The notes: a model not told the origin generated them from the letters alone. Numbered from the stretch's first letter, positions 45,171 to 53,758 are shown. The stretch is 64,000 nucleotides of DNA from Oxalicibacterium flavum (GCF_014635065.1 NZ_BMCG01000004.1:186001-250000), one strand, 5' to 3'. A program made the numbers and translations.

Positions 45171-45615
45171 GGTGTTTAAGTTTCTTTTTAAGTTTGAGAG
45201 TCGTTAGTAATGGATTGTCTTCATGTAGTCTTGTAAAGAATTGTGGCGGCTGAAAATCTGGATTTAATGATCGTAAGATATCAAGGGAGACTGGTGAGGA
45301 AATTCGCTCTGCACTTTCTAACGACAACGCGAACCCCTTCTCTACATTCTCGAAGTATTTAAAAAACTCTTTTCTATTCAAGCCGGAAATATTGGAGAAT
45401 TTATTCCATAAAGTGGATGGCGCTAAGGAGTGACATTCCTTAACGATTGCCTTTCCCGCAATTGCGCCGATAGGGATTTTTATATAGATCCATACGATCG
45501 TGCCGACATCAACATGCATCTTTCGAGTTCTAAATTCGATTGCCTTATGACCGGAAAATATGTTTTCCGCATGTCGTTCTTCTAACGAAATTAGGATGTG
45601 ACTAGCTGTTCTCAC
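45166..45615 (-). CDS. Stand-alone ASCH-domain protein of the island
   Basis: 149 residues from GTG 45615. It matches the ASCH (PUA-like) fold: HILISLEERHAENIFSGHKA, IEFRTRKM, GTIVWIYIKIPIGAIAGKAI, STLWNKFSNISGLNRKEFF and the closing SPVSLDILRSLNPDFQPPQF. ASCH domains are thought to bind RNA or modified nucleic acid. The gene starts 14 bp inside the end of the 720-residue gene, so the two are coupled. Its last codons fall at the island edge. Confidence 0.85.
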   Translation of the reverse strand: MRTASHILISLEERHAENIFSGHKAIEFRTRKMHVDVGTIVWIYIKIPIGAIAGKAIVKECHSLAPSTLWNKFSNISGLNRKEFFKYFENVEKGFALSLESAERISSPVSLDILRSLNPDFQPPQFFTRLHEDNPLLTTLKLKKKLKHP

Positions 45616-47846
45616 TGAAACCTGCCGAGATAATTTGTTGAAGTTGTGTATCGTTAATTGGTTTGGTAGTAATTAAATCTGACGGAAGTCCACAGCCAAG
45701 TCGTTTTAATATTTCGAGGGAGACAGGTTTAGGAAACGCGAAAAGATTGTCAAATGCTGTAACGGTTTTTTCTTCTGACTTGCCAATCGAGCTTAAAGTA
45801 CTTTGTGAAAGTACAGACGGATCAAGATCGCCAGAATTAAGAATTTCTATGGGTTTTAAGTACGCTTGCTTAACTCTTGCGACGGCCACAATCGCACCTA
45901 ACCCTCGTTTGCGCTGCGATTCATAAAATAAAATGAGAGCTCCTCGTTGAAAAAATTTTAATGTCCTTGGGTCACTAAAATAATGTTTTTCTTGATAAAG
46001 AGAAGCGCGCGAAGAGGGCAGCAGAGATCTTTGTTGTGAATGTCCTAGCAATAAATCTGAGAAAGATTTATTGATTGGACTAATAACAGATTTTCTTCCG
46101 GGAAGACAAAATAATGCTGGCGTTAGTAAAGTCTCCAGAGACTCGAAGGATAGATAGGATCTATTTCCATCGGGGGTAAATAGTTCCAGTTTTTGATCAA
46201 TATTACGAAAACTCGGAACATTTTCTGGTAAGCGAAGATTTCCAATGTTCAGTAAATCTTTTCGACAGCTTTCCCAATTTTCAGGGGTGACTATTTTTCC
46301 CATCAAAAGTTTGCTCAAGGCTATAGGAGAGGATGTTCCCCTAAACCCTAACGATGCAGCAATTTCTCGCACATGAGATTGATGAGGTGGAAATTCCAAT
46401 CGTATCTTTGCTGTTTGATTGACAGGTATTTGATGAAGAAAAGATGTCAAAAGAACGCGGGCGGCATTAAGCGCATTAGGAGAGGATTCATCAATCGCTA
46501 CTTTTAGAAGTGTGCTGTTATTAGGGCCCCAAGGTGCTGAAGAAAAATAACCTATTAAACCCGACTCGCTCCACAAACCTTGCCGAACAAAGACTCGGTT
46601 GCTAGTATCTCCGCAGCCCCAATCGGAAGCTAGTGAACTACTTGGAACTTTTAATTTAGTTAGTAGATGATGAACAGCGTGTTCTTGACTCTCCTTGATT
46701 GGAGTTATGTATAACGGGTCAGAAGATGTTTCATAGCTATCTTCCGTTGAGCTGAAGTGACTCGCCTGTTTAAATGCAATAGGTGAAATTACTTCGATTT
46801 CGTACCTTTCCTTCAGCGCAACAGAAGCATTCAAAATGAAACTGTCATTGGTTATGAAGCCCGCTAATTTGTGTTGAATGGCGGTTACTAAGTGTATGAG
46901 ATCGGAGTTGTCGTTATGAGTCAGGCTGTCGCTAAGGCTGCGTTCAGGAAATATGAGTTTTGCTAGATCATTTTGCAGTTGGCTCGATGTCTCACCTACC
47001 AACAAGGGGAACGTCGAAAAAATCCTTGTGTAAGCTTGCATTTGATCCGTTTGTCCGACTTTTGCAGTACGTTTCAGTTCTTCTCGAAGTTCAGAGCTAA
47101 CCGCAAATTTGAAGCCACCTAAGCGTTCAGTTTGGAACAGGTCAACCGTTACGTCATTACGTGGGCGTCGGGGAGCCAAATCAAAAAGAACATTTAGATC
47201 CAACAAATATGTTGGGACTTCGTTATCGGTAACGTCTAGGCCAAGTGGGTTAGCTGTTGAGAGCCCGCTGGTGGGGAAAAGTTGTGGCGAGCGAAGTTCA
47301 TGACTCCGTACCAAGATCGTTCTGTTTCTTGTTGCGCCACCTCGCTCGATTCTTTGAACGTAAAAATCCATTTTTTCCCAAAAAGCATTTGCTTGTAGAT
47401 CTTCTGCTACTCGGGCACGAATCGAAATGTATTGGAACTGAGTCAGTTTTTCCTTTAACTGATTTAGAAGTGTGGTGGCAATGCCAAAATTCCGATATTG
47501 AGGTAAGGCTAGCATTTGTAGAATGCTAGCCTTAGGTGGACGACAGTCGAACAGTAAATGCCCCGCATATTCCCACTTTTTGTCAGTTGGCTGATGGATC
47601 GCTATATAGAGCTGATCCTTGCGAGCAAACTCATGAAAAACACGGGTGGCAAAGAAACCCAAGGCATCTTTGAATTGATCTGCACTTTCACTGGCTTTCG
47701 CTACAAAAGGAGCAGTGTCTGCATACTTTTCAAGGATGACGATTTTTATCTTTTTATCGGTCATTTCTCAGCTTTAAAAGGCACGGTTATAGTGTCAGTC
47801 AAAGCGTATGATGCCAGAAGACAACTTTGAGTCGTTGTAAAGTTTC
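45178..47846. mobile_element. AT-rich two-gene island
   Basis: About 2.67 kb of AT-rich DNA lies between GC-rich host genes. The left side cuts a gene after 17 codons; the right edge abuts the maa stop. The 7-bp sequence AAGTTTC occurs at both apparent boundaries (45178-45184 and 47840-47846), which might be a target duplication or chance. There is no integrase, transposase or tRNA. Transfer is inferred from composition and gene disruption. Confidence 0.6.
45602..47764 (-). CDS. GNAT-PIN-GNAT-ASCH multidomain protein
   Basis: 720 residues. Residues about 1-155 are a GNAT acetyltransferase-like domain with an acetyl-CoA loop-like QYRNFGIATTLLNQL (89-103). Residues about 183-330 are a PIN nuclease domain with all four expected acids: D189 (YLLDLNVLFDL), E225 (SSELREEL), D288 (NSDLIHLV) and D307 (FITND). 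Residues about 350-480 resemble a second GNAT (SGLIGYFSSAPWG; LEFPPHQSHVREIAASLGF). Residues about 600-720 look ASCH/PUA-like (GALILFYESQRKRGLGAIVA; FPKPVSLEILKRLGCG), echoing the small partner. It heads the two-gene island. The combination suggests an RNA-directed toxin or defence effector; that is inference. Confidence 0.82.
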   Translation of the reverse strand: MTDKKIKIVILEKYADTAPFVAKASESADQFKDALGFFATRVFHEFARKDQLYIAIHQPTDKKWEYAGHLLFDCRPPKASILQMLALPQYRNFGIATTLLNQLKEKLTQFQYISIRARVAEDLQANAFWEKMDFYVQRIERGGATRNRTILVRSHELRSPQLFPTSGLSTANPLGLDVTDNEVPTYLLDLNVLFDLAPRRPRNDVTVDLFQTERLGGFKFAVSSELREELKRTAKVGQTDQMQAYTRIFSTFPLLVGETSSQLQNDLAKLIFPERSLSDSLTHNDNSDLIHLVTAIQHKLAGFITNDSFILNASVALKERYEIEVISPIAFKQASHFSSTEDSYETSSDPLYITPIKESQEHAVHHLLTKLKVPSSSLASDWGCGDTSNRVFVRQGLWSESGLIGYFSSAPWGPNNSTLLKVAIDESSPNALNAARVLLTSFLHQIPVNQTAKIRLEFPPHQSHVREIAASLGFRGTSSPIALSKLLMGKIVTPENWESCRKDLLNIGNLRLPENVPSFRNIDQKLELFTPDGNRSYLSFESLETLLTPALFCLPGRKSVISPINKSFSDLLLGHSQQRSLLPSSRASLYQEKHYFSDPRTLKFFQRGALILFYESQRKRGLGAIVAVARVKQAYLKPIEILNSGDLDPSVLSQSTLSSIGKSEEKTVTAFDNLFAFPKPVSLEILKRLGCGLPSDLITTKPINDTQLQQIISAGFSENS

Positions 47847-48425
47847 CTAGTCGATATTCCGCACTACTTTCGCCGGATTCCCGACCACCACCACATTCGC
47901 CGGCACATCCTTCGTCACAACCGCGCCTGCGCCGATCACGCTGTTCTCGCCGACAGTCACGCCGGCGAGCACGATCGCGCCGCTGCCGATCCAGACGTTG
48001 TCGCCGATGACGATGGGCTTGGCGGCTTCGAGTCTTTTCCAGCGCAGCTCCGGCTCCACCGGATGCGTGGGCGTCAGCAGTTGCACGTTGGTGCCGATCT
48101 TGACGTTGCGGCCGATGGTGATGGGGGCGACATCGAGCGCGACCAGGCCGTAGTTGACGAAAGTGTCGTCGCCGACGTGCAGGAAGCGGCCGTAGTCGAT
48201 GTAGAGCGGTGGGCGGATGTTGACGTTATTGCCGATGCTGCCCAGCAGTTTTTCGAGCACTTGGTTGCCGGCTTCGATGCTGACCGCGTACTGCGCCTCG
48301 AACTCGCGCATCAGCAGGTAGGCGCGCCGCTGTTCGGCGGCGAGTTCCTCGTCGTCGGCGGTGTAGAGTTCGCCGGCCTGCATCTTTTCAAGCTGGGTAC
48401 GGGCGTTGTTGTCGTCTTGGGACAT
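47847..48425 (-). CDS. maa: Maltose/galactoside O-acetyltransferase
   Basis: 192 residues from ATG 48425, with AAGGAG upstream. The N-terminal maltose-acetyltransferase part (QLEKMQAGELYTADDEELAA) precedes left-handed beta-helix hexapeptide repeats (VGDDTFVNYG, IGRNVKIGTNVQLLTPTHPV, IGDNVWIGSGAIVLAGVTVG, IGAGAVVTKDVPANVVVVGN). The enzyme acetylates sugars from acetyl-CoA, probably in detoxification. A longer upstream in-frame start is less likely. Confidence 0.9.
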   Translation of the reverse strand: MSQDDNNARTQLEKMQAGELYTADDEELAAEQRRAYLLMREFEAQYAVSIEAGNQVLEKLLGSIGNNVNIRPPLYIDYGRFLHVGDDTFVNYGLVALDVAPITIGRNVKIGTNVQLLTPTHPVEPELRWKRLEAAKPIVIGDNVWIGSGAIVLAGVTVGENSVIGAGAVVTKDVPANVVVVGNPAKVVRNID

Positions 48426-48495
48426 GCGGGGCTCCTTGTCGATGGATGTGTCATCGATAAGGGCGTGTTTTGCGCGGAAGGTTCCGTTGTGCGCG

Positions 48496-48840
48496 TCAGC
48501 CGGCGTTGGCAGGGCGCTGCATGCCGAGTGCCGGTTCACCGTATTCGCGCAGGACTTCGGAGATGACGACGCGATAGCCGTCGAGCCAGTTTGCCTGTGC
48601 GGCCTTGGCCTGCAGATGTGTCGGATGCTGCATCAGGGTCTGCAGAGCCTCCATCGATTCCCAGTAATAGACGTTGGCATAGAGTCTGGTGCCCGGGTTT
48701 TCCCATGTCTCTTCGCCGAGATAGCCGGGAATGTGCCTGGCTGCTTCGGCAATGGCCTGGTCGAGGCGATGGAAGTCGTGGTCGAACTGCTTCTTGCCGA
48801 AGATGAAGGTGGCGCTGTACATGGTGCGGGCCTGATTCAT
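48496..48840 (-). CDS. Antibiotic biosynthesis monooxygenase-like (ABM) protein
   Basis: 114 residues starting in an ATGA overlap with the upstream paiB-like gene. It shows an ABM/dimeric ferredoxin-like fold pattern: ATFIFGKKQFDHDFHRLDQA, IPGYLGEETWENPGTRLYAN, VYYWESMEALQTLMQHPTHL. Proteins of this type can be small monooxygenases or heme-binding; the substrate is unknown. A second Met six codons later is possible but breaks the overlap. Confidence 0.8.
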   Translation of the reverse strand: MNQARTMYSATFIFGKKQFDHDFHRLDQAIAEAARHIPGYLGEETWENPGTRLYANVYYWESMEALQTLMQHPTHLQAKAAQANWLDGYRVVISEVLREYGEPALGMQRPANAG

Positions 48841-49478
48841 TTGTCTGCGGCAAGCGAGCGCGTCATGGCAATGGCGAGGTCTGCATCGCCGCGTTCCCGC
48901 AGAATGCGTGCCACGTTCTCGCGGTCGCGCGTTTCCTTGTTCTGGCCGAGCTTGGATTTGCCTTCGAGCCGCGTGATGCGGATCTCGAGTCCGACGATGG
49001 TAGCGAGCATGGCGGCCATGTAATCGTGCGGCGCGTCGGCCATGCGCCACGGGTGTTCTTCGCCGGTGCGTTCCTCGTGCGTGCGCGTGAGGCGGCCGAC
49101 GATGCCGCGCAGGAATTTTTCGTCGTGATGGATGTGCAGCGTGCCGTGCGCATGCACGACCTGGTAATTCCAGGTCGGCACCTGGCGGTGCGTCTCGTGC
49201 TTGCTCGGATACCAGTTGGGCGAGATGTAGGCTTCCGGCCCGCGGAAGATGACCAGCACTGCGTCGCCGTCGCGGCATTTTTCCCATACCGGGTTGGCGC
49301 GCGCGACGTGCGAGGTCAGCACGCCGTGCCTGCCGGCCGCCGCATCGAAGGCGAACGGCAGGTGGTCGGCATCCAGTCCGTCGGTACTGCGCGTGACGAG
49401 GATGCCGAACGGATGCGCGGCGATCAGGCGGTGCATCTCGTCGGCGCGACTTTCGGTGAAATGGGCCGGCAGGTACAT
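48837..49478 (-). CDS. paiB: PaiB-family FMN-binding protein
   Basis: 213 residues. It begins MYLPAHFTESRADEMHRLIA, then HPFGILVTRSTDGLDADHLP, LTSHVARANPVWEKC, VIFRGPEAYISPNWYPSKHE and VPTWNYQVVHAHG, the hallmark order of PaiB/FMN-binding split-barrel proteins. In Bacillus subtilis PaiB was described as a negative regulator of sporulation and protease genes; the role here is unknown. It sits between the SMR exporter (7 bp upstream) and the ABM gene (overlap), suggesting one operon under the guanidine riboswitch. Confidence 0.92.
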   Translation of the reverse strand: MYLPAHFTESRADEMHRLIAAHPFGILVTRSTDGLDADHLPFAFDAAAGRHGVLTSHVARANPVWEKCRDGDAVLVIFRGPEAYISPNWYPSKHETHRQVPTWNYQVVHAHGTLHIHHDEKFLRGIVGRLTRTHEERTGEEHPWRMADAPHDYMAAMLATIVGLEIRITRLEGKSKLGQNKETRDRENVARILRERGDADLAIAMTRSLAADK

Positions 49479-49485
49479 GGCGGTA

Positions 49486-49803
49486 TCAGCTCGACGACAG
49501 TTTCATCAGCACCAGGCCGATGACGATCAGCGCCGCCGCCACCACGCGCATCGGGCTGGCGGCTTCGCCGAGCACGAAGATGCCGACCGCGAATGCGCCG
49601 ACTGCGCCGATGCCGGTCCAGACCGTGTAGGCGGTTCCCAGCGGCAGGGTGCGCATCGAGATCGACAGCAGCACGAAGCTGGCGGTCATGAAGACGAAGG
49701 TGACGATGCTGGGAACGAGACGGGTGAAACCGGCGGACTGCTTCATGGAAAATGCCCAAACGACTTCGAGCACGCCGGCGATGACGAGATAGATCCAGGC
49801 CAT
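49486..49803 (-). CDS. sugE: SMR-family guanidinium exporter (Gdx/SugE type)
   Basis: 105 residues with four membrane helices. MAWIYLVIAGVLEVVWAFSM places the proton- and substrate-binding Glu at residue 13; the following KQSAGFTRL is typical of SugE/Gdx rather than EmrE. YTVWTGIGAVGAFAVGIFVL and AALIVIGLVLMKLSS complete the family pattern. Gdx proteins export guanidinium in exchange for protons. AAGGAGGG precedes the ATG. The upstream guanidine-II riboswitch strongly supports the assignment. Confidence 0.93.
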   Translation of the reverse strand: MAWIYLVIAGVLEVVWAFSMKQSAGFTRLVPSIVTFVFMTASFVLLSISMRTLPLGTAYTVWTGIGAVGAFAVGIFVLGEAASPMRVVAAALIVIGLVLMKLSSS

Positions 49804-49823
49804 GTGGCCCTCCTTGTGAAAGG

Positions 49824-49871
49824 CCGGGTCGTCCCGGATGCTGATTCCCGATATGGGGGAGGTCGTCCTCC
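49824..49871 (-). ncRNA. Guanidine-II (mini-ykkC) riboswitch
   Basis: In the transcript, GGAGG-ACGA-CCTCC (49871-49858) and CCGGG-ACGA-CCCGG (49837-49824) are two short hairpins with ACGA tetraloops, 20 nt apart. This is the defining structure of the mini-ykkC/guanidine-II class (two ACGR-loop hairpins). AAGGAGG lies 8 nt after the second hairpin, so guanidinium binding would act on translation start of the exporter. Confidence 0.93.
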
Positions 49872-49880
49872 TGATCCGGA

Positions 49881-49886
49881 ATTATA
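49881..49886 (-). promoter_or_regulatory. Likely -10 box of the sugE operon
   Basis: On the minus strand this is TATAAT, about 10 bp before the first riboswitch hairpin, so transcription would begin just at the riboswitch. No convincing -35 element is seen. Confidence 0.6.
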
Positions 49887-49907
49887 GCGATTTGCCGGAA
49901 TTTCCGG

Positions 49908-50207
49908 TTACGCCTCGTCGTCGAGCGCGGGCGGATGGTCGTAGAACTCGACCTGCATGCGCATGGCGCCCAGCGGTTCGACGTGATGAAGCTGGCCGGG
50001 CAGGACCAGTCCCGGGTGCTCTGGCGTGAGGACGGTTTCGGCCTGCGTCTCCTCGATCACGTAGCGCAGCCGTCCTTCGAGCACGCGGATGACGCCCCAG
50101 GTGCCGGCCTTGGTCTGGTGCGCGTTGCGGAGCTTGTCCGGCAGCGTGTGTTCGTCGAAGACGGGCGTGGCCTTGTAGAAACGGTCGGGTGGTTGGGGCG
50201 AGGACAT
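49908..50207 (-). CDS. DUF1971 (TehB-like) small protein
   Basis: 99 residues from ATG 50207, with AGGAG upstream. YKATPVFDEHTLPDKLRNAH, TKAGTWGVIRVLEGRLRYVI and a metal-ligand-like LHHVEPLGAMRMQVEFYDHP are typical of DUF1971, a cupin-like fold also found as the C-terminal part of some tellurite-resistance TehB proteins. It stands upstream of the guanidine exporter operon, which has its own promoter and riboswitch. Confidence 0.88.
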   Translation of the reverse strand: MSSPQPPDRFYKATPVFDEHTLPDKLRNAHQTKAGTWGVIRVLEGRLRYVIEETQAETVLTPEHPGLVLPGQLHHVEPLGAMRMQVEFYDHPPALDDEA

Positions 50208-50411
50208 GGCGTCTCCTGTCACGGTCGATACGCATACTGTAGCAGCCGGCTAGCGTCTCGGGAAAGGGCGGCGCCTGACGTCGCAAGGTGGATGCGGACT
50301 CCGGAGCTCCGGCACGACATATGTGCGCATGGACACGCCGCTGGATGGCGGCAAGGAGTAAACTGCCGCCATATCGTTCGCATCCCGCGAAGCGTGTTTC
50401 CGCGAGCAACC

Positions 50412-52682
50412 ATGTCCGAATCTTCCCTCCCGCTGTTTTCCGATCTCAACCTGGGCGAGCCGCTGCTGCGCGAGCTGGCCGAACTCGGCTACGAAGCGCC
50501 GTCGCCTATCCAGGCCGCGACCATTCCCTTGCTGCTCGACAACCGCGACGTGCTGGGGCAGGCGCAGACCGGCACCGGCAAGACGGCCGCGTTTGCGCTG
50601 CCGATCCTGGCGCGTCTCGATCTGCGCCAGAAGACGCCGCAGGCGCTGGTGCTGGCACCCACGCGCGAACTCGCGATCCAGGTGGCCGAGGCGTTCCAGA
50701 CCTATGCCAGCTATCTGCCGGGCTTCCATGTGCTGCCGATCTACGGCGGCCAGAGCTATGGCGTGCAGCTGAGCGCATTGCGGCGCGGTGTGCACGTGGT
50801 GGTCGGCACGCCGGGGCGCGTGATCGATCATCTGGAGAAGGGTTCGCTCGACCTGTCGGCATTGAAGACGCTGGTGCTTGACGAGGCCGACGAGATGCTG
50901 CGCATGGGTTTCATTGACGACGTGGAAACGATCCTGCAGCAGACGCCGGCCGAACGCCAGACCGCGCTATTCTCGGCCACCATGCCGGCCGCCATCAAGC
51001 GCATCGCCACCACCTACCTGCGCGATCCCGAGCAGATCACGGTCGCTGCCAAGACCGGCACCGCCGACAACATCCGCCAGCGCTACTGGCTGGTCAGCGG
51101 CATGCACAAGCTCGACGCGCTGACGCGCATCCTCGAGGCCGAAACCTTCGACGGCATGATCATCTTCGCGCGCACCAAGCTCGGTACCGAGGAACTGGCC
51201 AGCAAGCTGCAGGCACGCGGTTTCTCGGCCACCGCGATCAATGGCGACATGCAGCAGCAACAGCGCGAGCGCACCATCCAGCAACTGAAGGATGGCAAGA
51301 TCGATATTCTGGTGGCGACCGACGTCGCGGCGCGCGGTCTCGATGTCGATCGCATCAGCCACGTCATCAACTACGATGTGCCCTACGATCCGGAAAGCTA
51401 TACGCACCGCATCGGCCGCACCGGGCGCGCCGGTCGCAGCGGCGAGGCCATCCTGTTCATCTCGCCGCGCGAGCGCAACCTGCTGAAGCTGATCGAGCGC
51501 GCCACGCGTCAGCCGGTGGCGCCGCTGACGCTGCCGAGCGTGCAGGACGTCAACAACGTGCGCATCGCACGCTTCAAGCAGCAGATCGCCGACACCATCG
51601 CGGCCGGCGAGCTCGACAGCTACCAGGCCGTGATCGAGGATTACGAGCGCGAGCACAATGTACCGGCGCTCGAGATCGCCGCCGCACTGGCGAAGATCGC
51701 GCGCGGCGACGTGCCGCTGCTGCTGGACAAGAAGGCGAGTGCTATTCGCGAGCATGCCGACGAACGTCCTGCCGCCGGCACCCGCTTCGAACGTAGCGAA
51801 CGCGGCGAACGCACGGAGCGCGCGCCCATGCCGCGCAAGGAGCGCATTCACCGCGAACCCGATCCCGGCATGGAAACCTTCCGCATCGAAGTGGGCCACA
51901 TGCATGGCGTCAAGCCGGGCAACATCGTCGGTGCGATTGCCAACGAGGCGCAACTCGATGCCAAGCATATCGGCCGCATCGAAATCTACGACGACTACAG
52001 CACGCTCGACCTGCCGCAAGACATGCCGGACGATCTGCTCGCGCATCTGAAGAAAGTCTGGGTTGCCGGCCAGCAGATCAATATCAGCCGCGACAGCGAG
52101 GGTGCTGCCGTGCCGCCGGCCAAGCCGGCACGCAAGGAGAAGGCGGCTGTCAAACCATCCGTCATGGATCGTTTTGCGGCAGAGGAAAAGCCTGCACGCA
52201 AGGGACAACGCCATCTGCCGGACAGTCCGATTGCCGAAGACGCATTCGAAGAGGACGCTGCGCCCTCGAAGAAAGAGCGCGGCGAGCGCAAGAGCCAGGG
52301 GATGGCGATGGAAGCCTATCGCATCGAGGTCGGCCGCAATCATGGCGTCAAGCCGGCCAATATCGTCGGCGCGATCGCCAATGAAGTCGGCATGGATGCC
52401 AAGTACATCGGCCGCATCGAAATCTTCGACGACCACAGCCTGCTCGATCTGCCGCCGGGCATGCCGCCGGAAGTGTTCCGCCAGTTGCAGGGCGTGGTGG
52501 TCGCGGGTCAAAAATTGCGTATCAGTCCGTCCGGGGACCGCCGTCCGCAGGAGGTGACGCCGGCCAAGCGCATCGCGCTGACCGGACCCAACAAGGGCGG
52601 CGATCGCCGTGTGAAGGAAAAGCGCGGCGGCTATGAAGGAAATGTTCCGTTTCGCACCAGGTCGCCGCGCAAGGGCGGCTAG
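50412..52682 (+). CDS. deaD: DEAD-box RNA helicase with duplicated DbpA-type RNA-binding domain
   Basis: 756 residues from ATG 50412. The helicase core has the Q motif (GYEAPSPIQAATIPLL), AQTGTGKT, PTRELA, LDEADEML, FSATMP, ATDVAARGLDVD and HRIGRTGRAGR. The tail carries two DbpA-like RNA-binding domains, at residues about 492-560 (FRIEVGHMHGVKPGNIVGAI) and 635-705 (YRIEVGRNHGVKPANIVGAI), with similar IGRIEIxDDxSxLDLP cores, joined by a charged Lys/Glu-rich linker. DeaD/CsdA proteins remodel ribosome assembly and mRNA structure, often in the cold. One such domain is the usual number. Confidence 0.93.
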   Translation: MSESSLPLFSDLNLGEPLLRELAELGYEAPSPIQAATIPLLLDNRDVLGQAQTGTGKTAAFALPILARLDLRQKTPQALVLAPTRELAIQVAEAFQTYASYLPGFHVLPIYGGQSYGVQLSALRRGVHVVVGTPGRVIDHLEKGSLDLSALKTLVLDEADEMLRMGFIDDVETILQQTPAERQTALFSATMPAAIKRIATTYLRDPEQITVAAKTGTADNIRQRYWLVSGMHKLDALTRILEAETFDGMIIFARTKLGTEELASKLQARGFSATAINGDMQQQQRERTIQQLKDGKIDILVATDVAARGLDVDRISHVINYDVPYDPESYTHRIGRTGRAGRSGEAILFISPRERNLLKLIERATRQPVAPLTLPSVQDVNNVRIARFKQQIADTIAAGELDSYQAVIEDYEREHNVPALEIAAALAKIARGDVPLLLDKKASAIREHADERPAAGTRFERSERGERTERAPMPRKERIHREPDPGMETFRIEVGHMHGVKPGNIVGAIANEAQLDAKHIGRIEIYDDYSTLDLPQDMPDDLLAHLKKVWVAGQQINISRDSEGAAVPPAKPARKEKAAVKPSVMDRFAAEEKPARKGQRHLPDSPIAEDAFEEDAAPSKKERGERKSQGMAMEAYRIEVGRNHGVKPANIVGAIANEVGMDAKYIGRIEIFDDHSLLDLPPGMPPEVFRQLQGVVVAGQKLRISPSGDRRPQEVTPAKRIALTGPNKGGDRRVKEKRGGYEGNVPFRTRSPRKGG

Positions 52683-52714
52683 GCGGCCGGCAGGTCATCA
52701 GGGGAAGGACGATC

Positions 52715-53719
52715 ATGAAGCTCACTCTGTTCGGTGCGCAACGCTACGATCGGGCTTTCTTCGATCGTGTCGGCCGCGCGCACTTTGCGCAGTGCGGCTA
52801 CCGGATCGACTACCAGGAAAGCCTGCTGACCGAGGCCACGGTGGCGCTGGCCGACGGCAGCGATGCGGGCTGCGTCTTCGTCAACGATCAGGTGACGCGG
52901 ACGGTGCTGGCGGGATTGAAGGAACTGGGCATCCGCATCGTGCTGCTGCGCTGCGCCGGCTACAACCAGATCGACCTGGTGGCGGCGCAGGAACTTGGCA
53001 TTACGGTGGCGCGCGTGCCGGCCTATTCGCCGGAGGCGGTCGCCGAGCACACGCTGGCGCTGATCATGACGCTCAACCGCCATACGCATCGCGCCTTCAA
53101 CCGCGTGCGCGAAGGCAATTTCTCGCTCGACGGCCTGCTGGGACAGAACCTGCACGGCAAGACGGTCGGCCTGATCGGCACCGGCAAGATCGGACTGGCG
53201 ACGGCACGCATCTTCAGCGGCTTCGGCTGCCGCGTGCTGGGCAGCGATCCGGTCGAGGCGCCGGAATTCCTGGCTTGCGGTGAATACGTTGCGCTCGATA
53301 CGCTGCTCGCGCAGTCCGACATCGTCTCGCTACACTGTCCGCTGCTGCCGGCGACACACCACCTGATCGATGCAGATACGCTGGCGCTGATGAAGCCGGG
53401 CGCCATGCTCGTCAATACCTCGCGCGGCGCGCTGGTGGATACGCGTGCGCTGATCGCGGCGCTCAAGTCGAGACGGCTGGGCGCGCTCGCGATCGATGTC
53501 TATGAGCAGGAAGGGCCGCTGTTCTTCCAGGATCGCTCGTTCGAGATCATCGACGACGAGGTGTTCCAGCGGCTGATGAGTTTCCCGAACGTGCTGGTGA
53601 CCGGCCACCAGGGTTTCTTCACCGAAGAGGCGATGACCGAGATCGCGATGGTGACGCTGGGAAACCTGCAGGAATGGGAGCGAACCGGAAGCTGCACGAA
53701 TCGGGTGCTGCCCGATTGA
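52715..53719 (+). CDS. ldhA: D-lactate dehydrogenase (fermentative, 2-hydroxyacid family)
   Basis: 334 residues. It has the NAD-binding GLIGTGKIGLATARIFSGFG, catalytic Arg in NTSRGALVDTRALI, Glu in DVYEQEGPLFF and His in TGHQGFF. YEQEGPLFFQDRSFEIIDDE and VFQRLMSFPNVLVTGHQGFF closely follow the E. coli LdhA pattern, supporting NADH-dependent pyruvate reduction to D-lactate. AGGGGAAGGA precedes the ATG. It is convergent with the receiver gene. Confidence 0.88.
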   Translation: MKLTLFGAQRYDRAFFDRVGRAHFAQCGYRIDYQESLLTEATVALADGSDAGCVFVNDQVTRTVLAGLKELGIRIVLLRCAGYNQIDLVAAQELGITVARVPAYSPEAVAEHTLALIMTLNRHTHRAFNRVREGNFSLDGLLGQNLHGKTVGLIGTGKIGLATARIFSGFGCRVLGSDPVEAPEFLACGEYVALDTLLAQSDIVSLHCPLLPATHHLIDADTLALMKPGAMLVNTSRGALVDTRALIAALKSRRLGALAIDVYEQEGPLFFQDRSFEIIDDEVFQRLMSFPNVLVTGHQGFFTEEAMTEIAMVTLGNLQEWERTGSCTNRVLPD

Positions 53720-53758
53720 CGCCGTGCAATGCGGTGTTCGGGGAAGGGGGCGCGGTAT

